DNA of 64,000 nucleotides from VXMO01 sp965205915 (GTDB lineage Bacteria > Chloroflexota > Dehalococcoidia > UBA6926), in assembly GCA_965205915.1 (NCBI GenBank), contig OZ242191.1, positions 2,108,001-2,172,000 on the forward strand, given 5' to 3'. Below the pieces are notes generated by a model that was not told the DNA's origin, made no database searches, and was given only the letters and a program-made list of their open reading frames with translations. Of this stretch, positions 1 to 7,759 are shown one piece after another. The first letter of the stretch is position 1; every line of letters begins with the position of its first letter. The translations under genes were made by a program, and so were the position numbers.

Positions 1-1
1 A

Positions 2-172
2 TTCTTTGGGCCAGTAAGCGAGCGGTGGCAGGGTCTGACGGATGCATCACGCGTCGAGTTGGCGGCCGGCGGGCTGCTGATCTTTTTCATCGTGGCAATC
101 GGGATATGGCCATTTCCGTGGCTAGAATTGATAGACGGCAGCGTGACCGCGCTGCTGGGGAGGATAGGATGA
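2..172 (+). CDS. nuoM: NADH-quinone oxidoreductase subunit M, C-terminal end (partial)
   Basis: An open frame enters from the left edge and stops at 170-172. It encodes 56 residues beginning FFGPVSERW, followed by one hydrophobic helix (LAAGGLLIFFIVAIGIWPFP) and a short tail. This matches the last loop, last transmembrane helix and tail of the antiporter-like subunits NuoM/NuoL, in particular NuoM's conserved 'IGIxPxP' end. NuoM is a proton-pumping membrane-arm subunit of complex I. No nuoM lies between nuoL and nuoN downstream, so this fragment is the likely missing subunit. It places nuoM ahead of nuoA, which is an unusual order. The 5' part is outside the window. Confidence 0.75.
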   Translation, partial: FFGPVSERWQGLTDASRVELAAGGLLIFFIVAIGIWPFPWLELIDGSVTALLGRIG

Positions 173-279
173 ATGCAGTGACTGGAGCAGTAACAACGGT
201 GCTGGGCGCAATTGCCCGTATTATCGGTTCGGTGGTAGGCAAGGTGCGTGGAATGCGTGGAGGCGGAAACAAGGAATAG
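169..279 (+). CDS. 36-residue microORF translationally coupled to nuoM
   Basis: The ATG at 169 overlaps the nuoM stop codon (ATGA), which is the arrangement used by the true nuo genes here. The peptide has a small-residue, aliphatic stretch (VTTVLGAIARIIGSVVGKV), then a basic glycine-rich tail (RGMRGGGNKE). The stretch could be an amphipathic or membrane-associated helix. I recognise no family. A strong hairpin and a promoter-like sequence follow before nuoA. It could be a complex I accessory peptide or only a chance short frame. The coupling geometry is the main support. Confidence 0.4.
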   Translation: MNAVTGAVTTVLGAIARIIGSVVGKVRGMRGGGNKE

Positions 280-286
280 TCGCTGT

Positions 287-328
287 GGCTCGGGGCAGTG
301 TTGATCAGATTGACACTGTCTCTGAGCC
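287..328 (+). terminator. Two-part hairpin between the microORF and nuoA
   Basis: GGCTC (287-291) pairs with GAGCC (324-328), and inside it CAGTGT (296-301) pairs with ACACTG (313-318). No T-run follows, so it may be an mRNA-processing or attenuation hairpin rather than an intrinsic terminator. Confidence 0.4.
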
Positions 329-339
329 GCACATAGACT
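310..339 (+). promoter_or_regulatory. Candidate sigma70-type promoter for nuoA onward
   Basis: A perfect -35 box TTGACA (310-315) is followed, after 18 bases, by TAGACT (334-339), just ahead of the nuoA ribosome binding site (AGGAGTGCAGGGG before ATG 361). The -35 overlaps the right arm of the hairpin at 287-328. The -10 match is only moderate. Confidence 0.4.
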
Positions 340-360
340 GACGAACAGGAGTGCAGGGGA

Positions 361-729
361 ATGCCGGGAGACTATGCGTTCAACTGGGCCGCCGTAGGGA
401 TTGCCGCTCTGATGGGATTTGGCGGCGTAGCGTCTTTCTTCGTTATTTCATGGGTGCTTGCGCCGCGGCGAGCCACCTCCCTGTCCGCCATCGCCTATGA
501 GTGCGGAATCCTGCCGACGGGCGAGGGCAACACCCGATACAACGTCCGCTATTACCTTTTTGCGCTGTTCTTCCTGATATTCGCGGTGGAGACGGTTTTC
601 CTGTTCCCGTGGGCGTTTGTGTTTCTCGATTTGCCCGCCGCCGCCTTCTATTCCATGATGATCTTTCTTGTCGTGCTGTTCTTTGGACTGGTGTATGCGT
701 GGCGCAAGGGGGTGCTGTCCTGGCGATGA
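361..729 (+). CDS. nuoA: NADH-quinone oxidoreductase subunit A
   Basis: A 122-residue, three-helix membrane protein with the NuoA hallmark 'SAIAYECGILPTGEG' around residues 41-55. The conserved Glu/Cys loop there lies near the quinone site. It is followed by 'RYNVRYYLFALFFLIFAVETVFLFPWA', typical of NuoA/ND3. The start at 361 has a purine-rich ribosome binding site. Its stop overlaps the nuoB start (ATGA at 726-729). It belongs to the membrane arm of complex I, at the junction with the peripheral arm. Confidence 0.95.
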   Translation: MPGDYAFNWAAVGIAALMGFGGVASFFVISWVLAPRRATSLSAIAYECGILPTGEGNTRYNVRYYLFALFFLIFAVETVFLFPWAFVFLDLPAAAFYSMMIFLVVLFFGLVYAWRKGVLSWR

Positions 730-1298
730 ATATTGAACCCGCGGACGGGCAGGGCGGCGCGAGGCAAGGCCCCGTGATCGCCACGCCGGAATCGCGGATG
801 GCGTTGCAGAATATCGCGACGCATCAGAAGAGCGGACTGTCCGGTGTCATCACCCTCAAGACGGAGGAGTTGTTCGCAATGGCGCGAAAGTCGTCGCTGT
901 GGCCGCTCACGTTCGGCCTGGCGTGCTGCGCCATTGAGATGATCTCCGCGTATATGCCAAAGCACGACTTTGACCGCTACGGCGTCGTCACGTGGCCGTC
1001 GCCGCGGCAGTCGGACGTCATGATCGTGGCGGGAACTGTCGTTAAAAAGATGGCCGAGCCGATCAAGCTGCTGTATGAGCAGATGCCCGCGCCGAAGTGG
1101 GTCATCGCGATGGGCTCGTGCGCGACGTGCGGCGGGCCGTATGTGCGCTCCTATTCAGTGGTAATGGGCGTGGACCAGATCATCCCCGTGGATGTGTACG
1201 TGCCCGGCTGCCCGCCAAGGCCGGAGGCGCTGCAGCACGGCGTCCTGGAACTCCAGCGAAAGATCCAGGATGAGCCGCGGCTCAAGAGGGGCCTCTAG
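726..1298 (+). CDS. nuoB: NADH-quinone oxidoreductase subunit B
   Basis: A 190-residue peripheral-arm subunit carrying cluster N2, the last electron donor to quinone. The cluster ligands are visible: tandem Cys67-Cys68 (LACCAIEM), Cys132 in GSCATCGGPY and Cys162 in PGCPPRPEAL. The N-terminal ~35 residues (IEPADGQGGARQG...) are a low-complexity extension relative to compact NuoB proteins. The ATG at 726 overlaps the nuoA stop. nuoC starts at the base right after the stop. Confidence 0.96.
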   Translation: MNIEPADGQGGARQGPVIATPESRMALQNIATHQKSGLSGVITLKTEELFAMARKSSLWPLTFGLACCAIEMISAYMPKHDFDRYGVVTWPSPRQSDVMIVAGTVVKKMAEPIKLLYEQMPAPKWVIAMGSCATCGGPYVRSYSVVMGVDQIIPVDVYVPGCPPRPEALQHGVLELQRKIQDEPRLKRGL

Positions 1299-1796
1299 GT
1301 GACGGGGGGAGATCGGTCTGAAGAGTCCGTCGCGCCCTCGCCGATAGCGGAACGCGTGCGGGAGATTGCAGGGGACAACGCGCAATCTCTCGGATACTCT
1401 TTCGATGAGCTTGAATTGCGTGTGCCGCGCGAGGCAATCGCTGACGTGTGTGCGGCGTTCAAGTCCGACCCTGAACTGAACTTCAACTACCTCCGCTGCC
1501 TCTCGGTCGTCGATTGGCAGGACGAGCTGGAGGTCGTCTATCACCTCGGCTCGTTGAGCCATCCGCACAAATTGATGATCAAGACGCGCGCGCCGATCGA
1601 TGATCCGTGGGTGCCTACGACGATCAACGTCTGGAGAGGCGCTGACTGGCACGAACGCGAAGGGCACGATCTATTTGGCCTCGAGTTTCGCGGCCACCCG
1701 GACATGTCGCCGCTGCTGCTGTTCGAGGAGTTCGAGGGGTTCCCGGGTCGCAAGAGTTATCAAATGCCGGAGCAGGTGACATTCTATGGCGACTGA
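1299..1796 (+). CDS. nuoC: NADH-quinone oxidoreductase subunit C
   Basis: 165 residues, GTG start directly abutting nuoB. It shows the 30-kDa subunit signature 'DWHEREGHDLFGLEFRGHP' (about residues 112-130), followed by EGFPGRKSY. The usual 'LRRILTD' segment after GHP is here 'MSPLLLFEE', a modest divergence. NuoC forms the peripheral arm with NuoB, D and I. Its end overlaps the nuoD start by 11 bases. Confidence 0.93.
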   Translation: MTGGDRSEESVAPSPIAERVREIAGDNAQSLGYSFDELELRVPREAIADVCAAFKSDPELNFNYLRCLSVVDWQDELEVVYHLGSLSHPHKLMIKTRAPIDDPWVPTTINVWRGADWHEREGHDLFGLEFRGHPDMSPLLLFEEFEGFPGRKSYQMPEQVTFYGD

Positions 1797-2931
1797 TGGC
1801 GGAATGTCGGCGGACATCGTGCGCGACCCTATGACGGAGCAGGCGGAGATGCGCATCAACATGGGGCCGCAGCACCCCGCCACTCACGGCGTATTTCGCA
1901 TGGTGCTCACCCTCGATGGCGAGCGCGTCGTGGACGTATACCCACACATCGGCTACCTGCATCGCGGTTCCGAGCGGCTGGCAGAGGGCGAGAACTTCCA
2001 GCAGATCACAACGCTTTTCGACCGGCTCGACTATGTGGCGAATTTCAACAATGAGTGGGTGTACGTGCGGGCGGTGGAGAAGGCATTGGGCGTTGAGGTG
2101 CCGCCGCGCGCGGACTACATCCGCCTCATCCTTTCGGAACTCAACCGCATCGCGAGCCACCTTCTCTTCTACGGCACTTATGGCCTCGATATAGGCGCGA
2201 TGAATCCCGTGATGATCGGGTTCCGCGACCGCGAGCGCATTCAAGAGATATTCGAGGGCGTCACCGGCGCGCGCATGATGCACAACTACTTCCGCATCGG
2301 CGGCGTCAAGGAGGATGTGCCGGACGGATTCGTGCCCGCAGTGCGCGCGCTGCTGGATCAGTTGCGCCAGGGCTATGACGAGGCCCGTAACACCCTCACG
2401 GAGAGCGAAATATTCATCGAGCGGACGGCGGGCATCGGCGCGATTTCCGCCGAGGAGATGCTGGACTACGGCGTGACAGGCCCCGTCCTGCGTTCGGCGG
2501 GCATCGACTTTGACATCCGCAAGGCCGATCCCTACTCCGTCTACGAGGAGTTGGATTTCCGCGTTCCGACGGGGCAGACCGGAGATTGCTACGACCGCTA
2601 CATGGTGCGGATGCTCGAGATTGAGCAGTCGATTTCCATCGTGGATCAGGCGCTGGACAAGATGCCGGACGGGCCGATCACCAGCCGTGTGCCGCGTATC
2701 ATCAGACCGCCGCAGGGCGATGTGTACGTCCATGGCGAGAATCCGCGCGGCGATCTCGGCGTGTATCTCGTGTCGTCCGGCGGAACGACATTGCCGTATC
2801 GCCTCAAGATTCGTGGGCCGAGCTTCTGCAACTTGATGGCGTTGGCAGCGATGGTGCGCGGGTCATATCTGGCCGACGCGACGGTCATTTTGGGCTCGAT
2901 GGACATCATCCTGGGCGAGGTGGATCGGTGA
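1786..2931 (+). CDS. nuoD: NADH-quinone oxidoreductase subunit D
   Basis: 381 residues of the 49-kDa subunit, related to [NiFe]-hydrogenase large subunits, forming the quinone pocket with NuoB. Motifs: MGPQHPATHGVFR near residue 26, HIGYLHRGSERL (~50-61), FDRLDYVANFNNEW (~75-88), ELNRIASHLLFYG, and the C-terminal GSMDIILGEVDR. The hydrogenase Ni-binding cysteines are absent, as expected for NuoD. The start at 1786 lies inside nuoC; ATG 1804 or 1831 are alternatives. The Arg of HRG may correspond to the residue dimethylated by NDUFAF7 in mitochondrial NDUFS2, and a MidA/NDUFAF7 homologue lies at 24003-25292. Confidence 0.96.
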   Translation: MATDGGMSADIVRDPMTEQAEMRINMGPQHPATHGVFRMVLTLDGERVVDVYPHIGYLHRGSERLAEGENFQQITTLFDRLDYVANFNNEWVYVRAVEKALGVEVPPRADYIRLILSELNRIASHLLFYGTYGLDIGAMNPVMIGFRDRERIQEIFEGVTGARMMHNYFRIGGVKEDVPDGFVPAVRALLDQLRQGYDEARNTLTESEIFIERTAGIGAISAEEMLDYGVTGPVLRSAGIDFDIRKADPYSVYEELDFRVPTGQTGDCYDRYMVRMLEIEQSISIVDQALDKMPDGPITSRVPRIIRPPQGDVYVHGENPRGDLGVYLVSSGGTTLPYRLKIRGPSFCNLMALAAMVRGSYLADATVILGSMDIILGEVDR

Positions 2932-4052
2932 CACTGCTCGACCTCATCACCATCGCCATCGTCGTGTTCGTGCTGTTCAACGGCGTCCTGACCGCCGTGC
3001 TCGCCGTTATCTGGGCGGAACGCAAGGCGTTGGCTCGGCTACAGCAACGGGTTGGGCCGTCGCGCACGGGGCCGTCCGGCATCCTGCAAACGGCGGCGGA
3101 CGCCATAAAGCTGATGCTCAAGGAAGACGTGCGGCCCGCCGAGGTGAACCGGCTCATCTTCTACGCCGCGCCGCTCCTAATCTTCACGCCGATCTTCATG
3201 CTATGGATGGTGCTGCCGTTCGGACCCGATTGGGTGCTCAGCGATCTTGATATCGGGCTGTTCTACGTCGTGGCCATCCTCGGGCTATCCGTGGTGGGTC
3301 ATGTGTTGGCAGGATGGGCCTCCAACAACAAGTACGCGCTGCTTGGGAGTGCCCGCAACGCCGCCCAACTGATCAGCTATGAGCTGCCGCTGGTCTTTGC
3401 GGTGCTTGCAGTCGGGGTGTTGGCGCAAACGGCGACGGACCGGCCATTCAGCCTGGCAGGCATCGTGGAGGCGCAGGGCGGGGTTCCGTATCTACTGGTC
3501 ATGCCGCTGGGTTTCATCCTGTTCCTGATCGGCGCGCTTGCTGAAACAGCGCGCATTCCGTTCGATATTCCGCACGCTGAGGAGGAGATTGTCGGCGGCG
3601 CGGCTGTCGAGTACTCCGGCATCCGGTGGGGAGCGTTCTTCCTGACGGAGTACGCGGGGTTGGCCACGATGGCATTTCTCGCAACCATCCTGTTCCTCGG
3701 CGGCTGGAACGGGCCGTTCTCCGATCAACTGCCGTTCCTGCAACCCTTCTACTTGCTGGTCAAAGTCTCGGCGATCATCATGCTGGTGTTCTGGATTCGA
3801 GCGCCGCTCCCACGCTTACGCATCGATCAACTGATGGCATTCGCGTGGAAGTTGGCTATTCCGGCCTCGCTGCTCAACCTGATGGTCGTGGCGACGCTGG
3901 TGTGGATTCGGCATCAGAATGGCTGGGAGCTTTGGCTGACAAGCGTGATAATCAGTGTGATAAGCATCGCGTTGGCGGCGGCAGCCGGCATATTTATTCA
4001 GCGGCGTAGGCAACAGCGGCTCAGTCAATTCAGGCAAAGGTGGGCACAGTAG
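2928..4052 (+). CDS. nuoH: NADH-quinone oxidoreductase subunit H
   Basis: 374 residues with about eight membrane helices. It contains the NuoH signatures 'WAERKALARLQQRVGPSRTGP' split around residues 29-50, 'ADAIKLMLKEDVRP' (~64-77), 'SNNKYALLGSARNAAQLISYELPL' and 'ETARIPFDIPHAEEEIVGG', which carries the acidic residues lining the quinone channel. GTG start in a GTGA overlap with nuoD. NuoH joins the peripheral and membrane arms. Confidence 0.95.
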   Translation: MTLLDLITIAIVVFVLFNGVLTAVLAVIWAERKALARLQQRVGPSRTGPSGILQTAADAIKLMLKEDVRPAEVNRLIFYAAPLLIFTPIFMLWMVLPFGPDWVLSDLDIGLFYVVAILGLSVVGHVLAGWASNNKYALLGSARNAAQLISYELPLVFAVLAVGVLAQTATDRPFSLAGIVEAQGGVPYLLVMPLGFILFLIGALAETARIPFDIPHAEEEIVGGAAVEYSGIRWGAFFLTEYAGLATMAFLATILFLGGWNGPFSDQLPFLQPFYLLVKVSAIIMLVFWIRAPLPRLRIDQLMAFAWKLAIPASLLNLMVVATLVWIRHQNGWELWLTSVIISVISIALAAAAGIFIQRRRQQRLSQFRQRWAQ

Positions 4053-4054
4053 TC

Positions 4055-4996
4055 ATGCTAGGAACAATCAAGAGCCTCGTTACAACCATGAAACTGGCAT
4101 TCAAGCCGTCGGTGACGGCGGAATATCCCACCGTCGCGCCGACCCTCGCGCCGCGTTTCATGGCGCATCCCGTGCTGACGTGGGACAAGGACGTGCCGGA
4201 GCCGTATTGCACCGGCTGCCTCGTCTGTATGCGGATCTGTCCGACGGACTGTATCGACGTGGCGATGATGGACAACCCCAAACACGCGGAGGGTGACAGC
4301 AGCCGCCGCAAGATCGTCGATTACTTTGACTTGAACGTTGCCGACTGCATCATGTGTGGTCTGTGCGTCGAGTACTGCAACTTTGACGCGATTATCATGT
4401 CCGACCACTTTGACGCCAGCCAGTACGCCCGCCCCAACCTCGTCATGGACCTTGAGCTACTGCTGGATCAGGGCAAGGAGCAAGAGGCCAAAGGCCGCTG
4501 GTCGCCGCCGGAGGCCAAGAAGTCCCAACGCCGCACAGCCGCGCAGGGCGGGGCAGCGGCGGCGGGCGCGGACGCCTCGGGCGCGGACCGGGTGGCCGCC
4601 TCGCGTGCCAAGGCCGCCGAGTTGCGCGCCCAGCGCGCCGCTGAGCGCGGAGAGGCCCCGCCGGCTGAGGTGAGCGCTCCCGCGACGGAGCCCATCACCA
4701 TAGAGGAACCCAAAGCCGTTGACCCGCGTGTAGCCGAGTCTCGGCGGCGAACGGCGGAACTCAAGGCCCAGCGCGCCGCGGAGCGTGGTGAGTCTGCACC
4801 TGCGGAGGCGACAATTGCCGCGCCGGAAGCAGAGAGTTCTGAGGCTCCAGCCGTTGATCCGCGAGTGGCGGAGTCTCGTGCCAAGGCCGCTGAACTACGC
4901 GCGCAAAGAGCCGCCGAACGCGCCGTGCAAGAGGCCGCGAACACCGATAACGAATCCGACTCCAACGATTCCAAGCCCGGGACGGACGCCGAATGA
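4055..4996 (+). CDS. nuoI: NADH-quinone oxidoreductase subunit I with repeat-rich C-terminal extension
   Basis: Start chosen at ATG 4055, two bases after the nuoH stop; an in-frame GTG at 4040 is possible. About the first 150 residues are a normal NuoI with two [4Fe-4S] motifs: Cys52-x2-Cys55-x2-Cys58-x3-Cys62-Pro and Cys98-x2-Cys101-x2-Cys104-x3-Cys108. These carry electrons between the upstream clusters and NuoB. The remaining ~160 residues are unlike standard NuoI: a charged Ala/Glu/Arg-rich tail with three copies of a module of the type 'RVAxSRxKAAELRAQRAAER', separated by Pro/Glu-rich linkers. The total of 313 residues is about twice the usual length. Confidence 0.93.
   Translation: MLGTIKSLVTTMKLAFKPSVTAEYPTVAPTLAPRFMAHPVLTWDKDVPEPYCTGCLVCMRICPTDCIDVAMMDNPKHAEGDSSRRKIVDYFDLNVADCIMCGLCVEYCNFDAIIMSDHFDASQYARPNLVMDLELLLDQGKEQEAKGRWSPPEAKKSQRRTAAQGGAAAAGADASGADRVAASRAKAAELRAQRAAERGEAPPAEVSAPATEPITIEEPKAVDPRVAESRRRTAELKAQRAAERGESAPAEATIAAPEAESSEAPAVDPRVAESRAKAAELRAQRAAERAVQEAANTDNESDSNDSKPGTDAE
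4586..4925 (+). repeat. Three degenerate repeats inside nuoI
   Basis: Three copies of a roughly 70-base coding repeat lie at about 4586-4660, 4717-4795 and 4853-4925. Each encodes a 'SRxxxAELxAQRAAER' helix. The frame is kept throughout, so the repeats are translated as part of NuoI. Confidence 0.8.
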
Positions 4997-5493
4997 TCGA
5001 AACCGCGATACTGGGAGCGATCGGGATACTCACGGTCGCCGCAGCTGTCGGCGTCGTCGTGACGCGCAGCGTCGTGTATGCGGCGGTTTTTCTCCTGATT
5101 TCCCTTGTTGGCGTGGCCGCGCTGTTCCTGATGATGTTGGCGGAGTTCATCGCGTTGGCACAGGTCCTCATCTACGGGGGCGCCATCACAATCGTCCTCC
5201 TATTCGCAATCATGCTCACGCGCGGGCCGGAGCAAACGAACGTCCAGGACAATCAGCAGCGCCCACTGGCGGCCATGGTGTGCGTCGGACTGTTTGCGCT
5301 GCTCGTGGCGGCGGCATTGGGAACACCGTGGCGGACACGCGAACCGGGCACGGACCCGATGGCCGAGTTCACGGCGCTGAGCGAGTTGCTGTTCAGTGAT
5401 TTCCTGGTTCCATTCGAGATCGCCTCACTGGTGCTACTCGTGGCGCTTGTTGGGGCGGTGGTGCTCACCCGGAGTGGACGAGAAGGCGCATGA
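4993..5493 (+). CDS. nuoJ: NADH-quinone oxidoreductase subunit J
   Basis: 166 residues with five predicted membrane helices. The N-terminal pattern 'TRSVVYAAVFLLISLVGVAALFLMMLAEFIALAQVLIYGGAI' includes the broken helix 3 region (split for quoting: helix 2 VYAAVFLLISLVGVAALFLM, helix 3 EFIALAQVLIYGGAI) that is diagnostic of NuoJ/ND6. The start overlaps the nuoI stop (ATGA). Confidence 0.94.
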   Translation: MIETAILGAIGILTVAAAVGVVVTRSVVYAAVFLLISLVGVAALFLMMLAEFIALAQVLIYGGAITIVLLFAIMLTRGPEQTNVQDNQQRPLAAMVCVGLFALLVAAALGTPWRTREPGTDPMAEFTALSELLFSDFLVPFEIASLVLLVALVGAVVLTRSGREGA

Positions 5494-5798
5494 CCGCACT
5501 GGAGTTCATGCTGATCGTTGGCGCGGCGCTGTTCTGCCTTGGGCTGTATGGCGTGCTGGCGCGGCGCAACGCCGTTCTCGTGTTGATGTCCATTGAGCTG
5601 ATGCTGAACGCCGTCAACGTGCATCTGATCGGCTTTGCGCGGTACGTGGACGGAACGGAGGCCATCGCGCACGTCCTGATCATCTTCGTTATTACGATAG
5701 CGGCGGCGGAGGTCGGCCTCGCGCTCGCCATCGTGCTGCGCATGTTCAGGAACTGGGATACGGTCAACCTGGACCGTATCTCCACATTGCAGCAGTAG
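5490..5798 (+). CDS. nuoK: NADH-quinone oxidoreductase subunit K
   Basis: 102 residues, three membrane helices, the usual NuoK length. It contains 'RRNAVLVLMSIELMLNAVNV' with the buried Glu of helix 2, and 'FVITIAAAEVGLALAIVL' with the Glu of helix 3; both belong to the central proton path. ATGA overlap with nuoJ. Confidence 0.95.
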   Translation: MTALEFMLIVGAALFCLGLYGVLARRNAVLVLMSIELMLNAVNVHLIGFARYVDGTEAIAHVLIIFVITIAAAEVGLALAIVLRMFRNWDTVNLDRISTLQQ

Positions 5799-5810
5799 GA
5801 GGCCGATAGA

Positions 5811-7745
5811 GTGACGGCCCTGCTGGACGCAATACCGATCGGCGCAGAGCAGGCGTGGCTCATTGCCGGGTTGCCGCTTGCCTCATTCGTGATCCTTGCA
5901 GTCGGGCGTCTGCTTGTCCTGCCACGGGTTGCTTCATATGTGAGTGTCGCCGCCATTGGCATCGCGTTTATCGGCTCGCTGGGCGTGCTTGGGGATTACC
6001 TTGCCAACGGCGAGCACGTGGGCCGTATCGTCTGGCTTTCCGCCGGCGGCTCCGAGTTCGGCCTGAGCTACATCGTCGACAGCATCTCCGTGATGATGAT
6101 CATTCTCGTCACGTCCGTTTCGCTCGCCGTGCAGGTGTACTCGTTGGAGTACATGAAGGGCGAGGAGCGCTTTGGCTGGTACTATGCCGCTCATTCTCTC
6201 TTTGCCGCATCGATGCTGGCCCTGGTGCTGACCGGCAGCCTCCTGCTGCTCTACATCTCATGGGAACTTGTCGGGCTGTGCTCGTTCCTGCTGATTGGGT
6301 TCTACTGGGAACGGCGCTCGGCGGCGGAGGCGGCAAAGAAGGCGTTTATCACGACGCGATTCGGCGACGTCGGCCTGCTCATCGGCATCATCATCGCCTA
6401 TCTGAATACCGGCACGTTCGACATCCGAGAGGTCATCGAAGCGCTGAGCGGTGGAGAGGCGGCGCTGGTTGCGTTCCTGCTGTTCCTGGGCGCGATGGGC
6501 AAGAGCGCGCAGTTCCCGTTCCACATATGGCTGCCGGACGCGATGGAGGGCCCAACGCCCGTCAGCGCGCTTATCCACGCGGCAACGATGGTGGCGGCTG
6601 GCGTGTTCCTCGTTGCGCGCATGTTTGACCTGTTCGTGGAAGCGCCGGCGGTGCTGTGGTTCGTGGCTGTCATTGGTTTGGTGACAGCAGTGCTTGCCGG
6701 ACTCCTTGCGCTTGGAGAGATCGATTTCAAGCGGATACTCGCCTATTCGACCGTGAGCCAGCTGGGGCTGATGATGCTTGCGCTTGGCGCGGCAGGGTTG
6801 GCGCATGACCCGGCCCATCGGGACCCCACCGGGGGAATGTTCCACCTTCTGACCCACGGGTATTTCAAGGCCCTGTTGTTCCTGACGGCGGGCGTTGCGC
6901 TGCACGCCATCCACGCCTCCGCCGCCTCGATCTATGAGGTGCGGGGGCTGTGGAAAGCCGCGCCGCTGACGGCGGCGGCGCTGATCATCGGGAGCCTGTC
7001 ATTGGCGGGCATCCCCCCGTTGAGCGGCTTCTTCTCCAAGGAGGGCATTCTGGCGCCGGGGCTTGAGATCGGATCGTTACCGGGCTACCTGATCTTCTTT
7101 GGAGCGATCCTGGCGTCATTCCTGAGCGCGTTGTACATGACCCGGCTCGTGCTGGTTGTCGCGCAGGGAGAGCCGCGGCAGGCTACGGCGGGGCACGGGG
7201 AGGAGGCCGGCCACGCTACCGGACTGCATGACCCGCCGGCGCTGATGGGCGTGCCCCTGGTCGCTCTGATCGTTCTCGCAGCCCTGCTCGGCATCGTTCT
7301 GTCATTCGGGTGGGACTTTATCGAGTTCCTGACGGACGGACACCGCGAGTTCCATTTCAACTCCCTGCTCGCGCTGGCCTCCACGTTGACTGCCGTCGCT
7401 GGCATCGGCATCGGGCTGAACTACTGGAACAACAAGGAGCGCGTCGACTCGTCGACGTTGGAGGCCTTTGGAGGGCTGACAAAGCTCATTGAGAATCGGT
7501 TCTACATCGACGCGGCGGCGCAGTGGATGATCGACCGCGTTGTGCTGGTCTTTGCCGGTTTCATTCGAGAGATAGACCGGCGGGTGGTCAACGATGCGGG
7601 TGTAGACGGCCCGGCGGCGCGGACGCTGGACGCGGGGCAACTGCTACGCGGGATTCAGACCGGCTACGTGTTCAACTACGCGCTCATCTTTACGATTGCA
7701 GCGGTGATCATCGTGGCCGTGGCCGTGCTGGCGGAAAGCGTGTAG
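5811..7745 (+). CDS. nuoL: NADH-quinone oxidoreductase subunit L
   Basis: 644 residues, GTG start, preceded by AGGAGG ending about 9 bases upstream. It is an antiporter-like subunit at the distal end of the membrane arm with a C-terminal lateral helix. Visible signatures are 'LYISWELVGLCSFLLIGFYW' with the pumping Glu of helix 5, 'AKKAFITTRFGDVG', 'QFPFHIWLPDAMEGPTPVSA', 'LIHAATMVAAGVFLVAR' and 'LTHGYFKALLFL' with the central Lys. The last ~130 residues carry the amphipathic extension and a final anchor helix, which separates it from NuoM/N. Confidence 0.95.
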   Translation: MTALLDAIPIGAEQAWLIAGLPLASFVILAVGRLLVLPRVASYVSVAAIGIAFIGSLGVLGDYLANGEHVGRIVWLSAGGSEFGLSYIVDSISVMMIILVTSVSLAVQVYSLEYMKGEERFGWYYAAHSLFAASMLALVLTGSLLLLYISWELVGLCSFLLIGFYWERRSAAEAAKKAFITTRFGDVGLLIGIIIAYLNTGTFDIREVIEALSGGEAALVAFLLFLGAMGKSAQFPFHIWLPDAMEGPTPVSALIHAATMVAAGVFLVARMFDLFVEAPAVLWFVAVIGLVTAVLAGLLALGEIDFKRILAYSTVSQLGLMMLALGAAGLAHDPAHRDPTGGMFHLLTHGYFKALLFLTAGVALHAIHASAASIYEVRGLWKAAPLTAAALIIGSLSLAGIPPLSGFFSKEGILAPGLEIGSLPGYLIFFGAILASFLSALYMTRLVLVVAQGEPRQATAGHGEEAGHATGLHDPPALMGVPLVALIVLAALLGIVLSFGWDFIEFLTDGHREFHFNSLLALASTLTAVAGIGIGLNYWNNKERVDSSTLEAFGGLTKLIENRFYIDAAAQWMIDRVVLVFAGFIREIDRRVVNDAGVDGPAARTLDAGQLLRGIQTGYVFNYALIFTIAAVIIVAVAVLAESV

Positions 7746-7759
7746 GGGCAGGGGGGGCG

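Noticed and set aside
1624..2733. Long minus-strand open frame opposite nuoC/nuoD
   Set aside because: It has no family features and lies fully antisense to well-supported genes; high-GC codon structure readily opens such frames.
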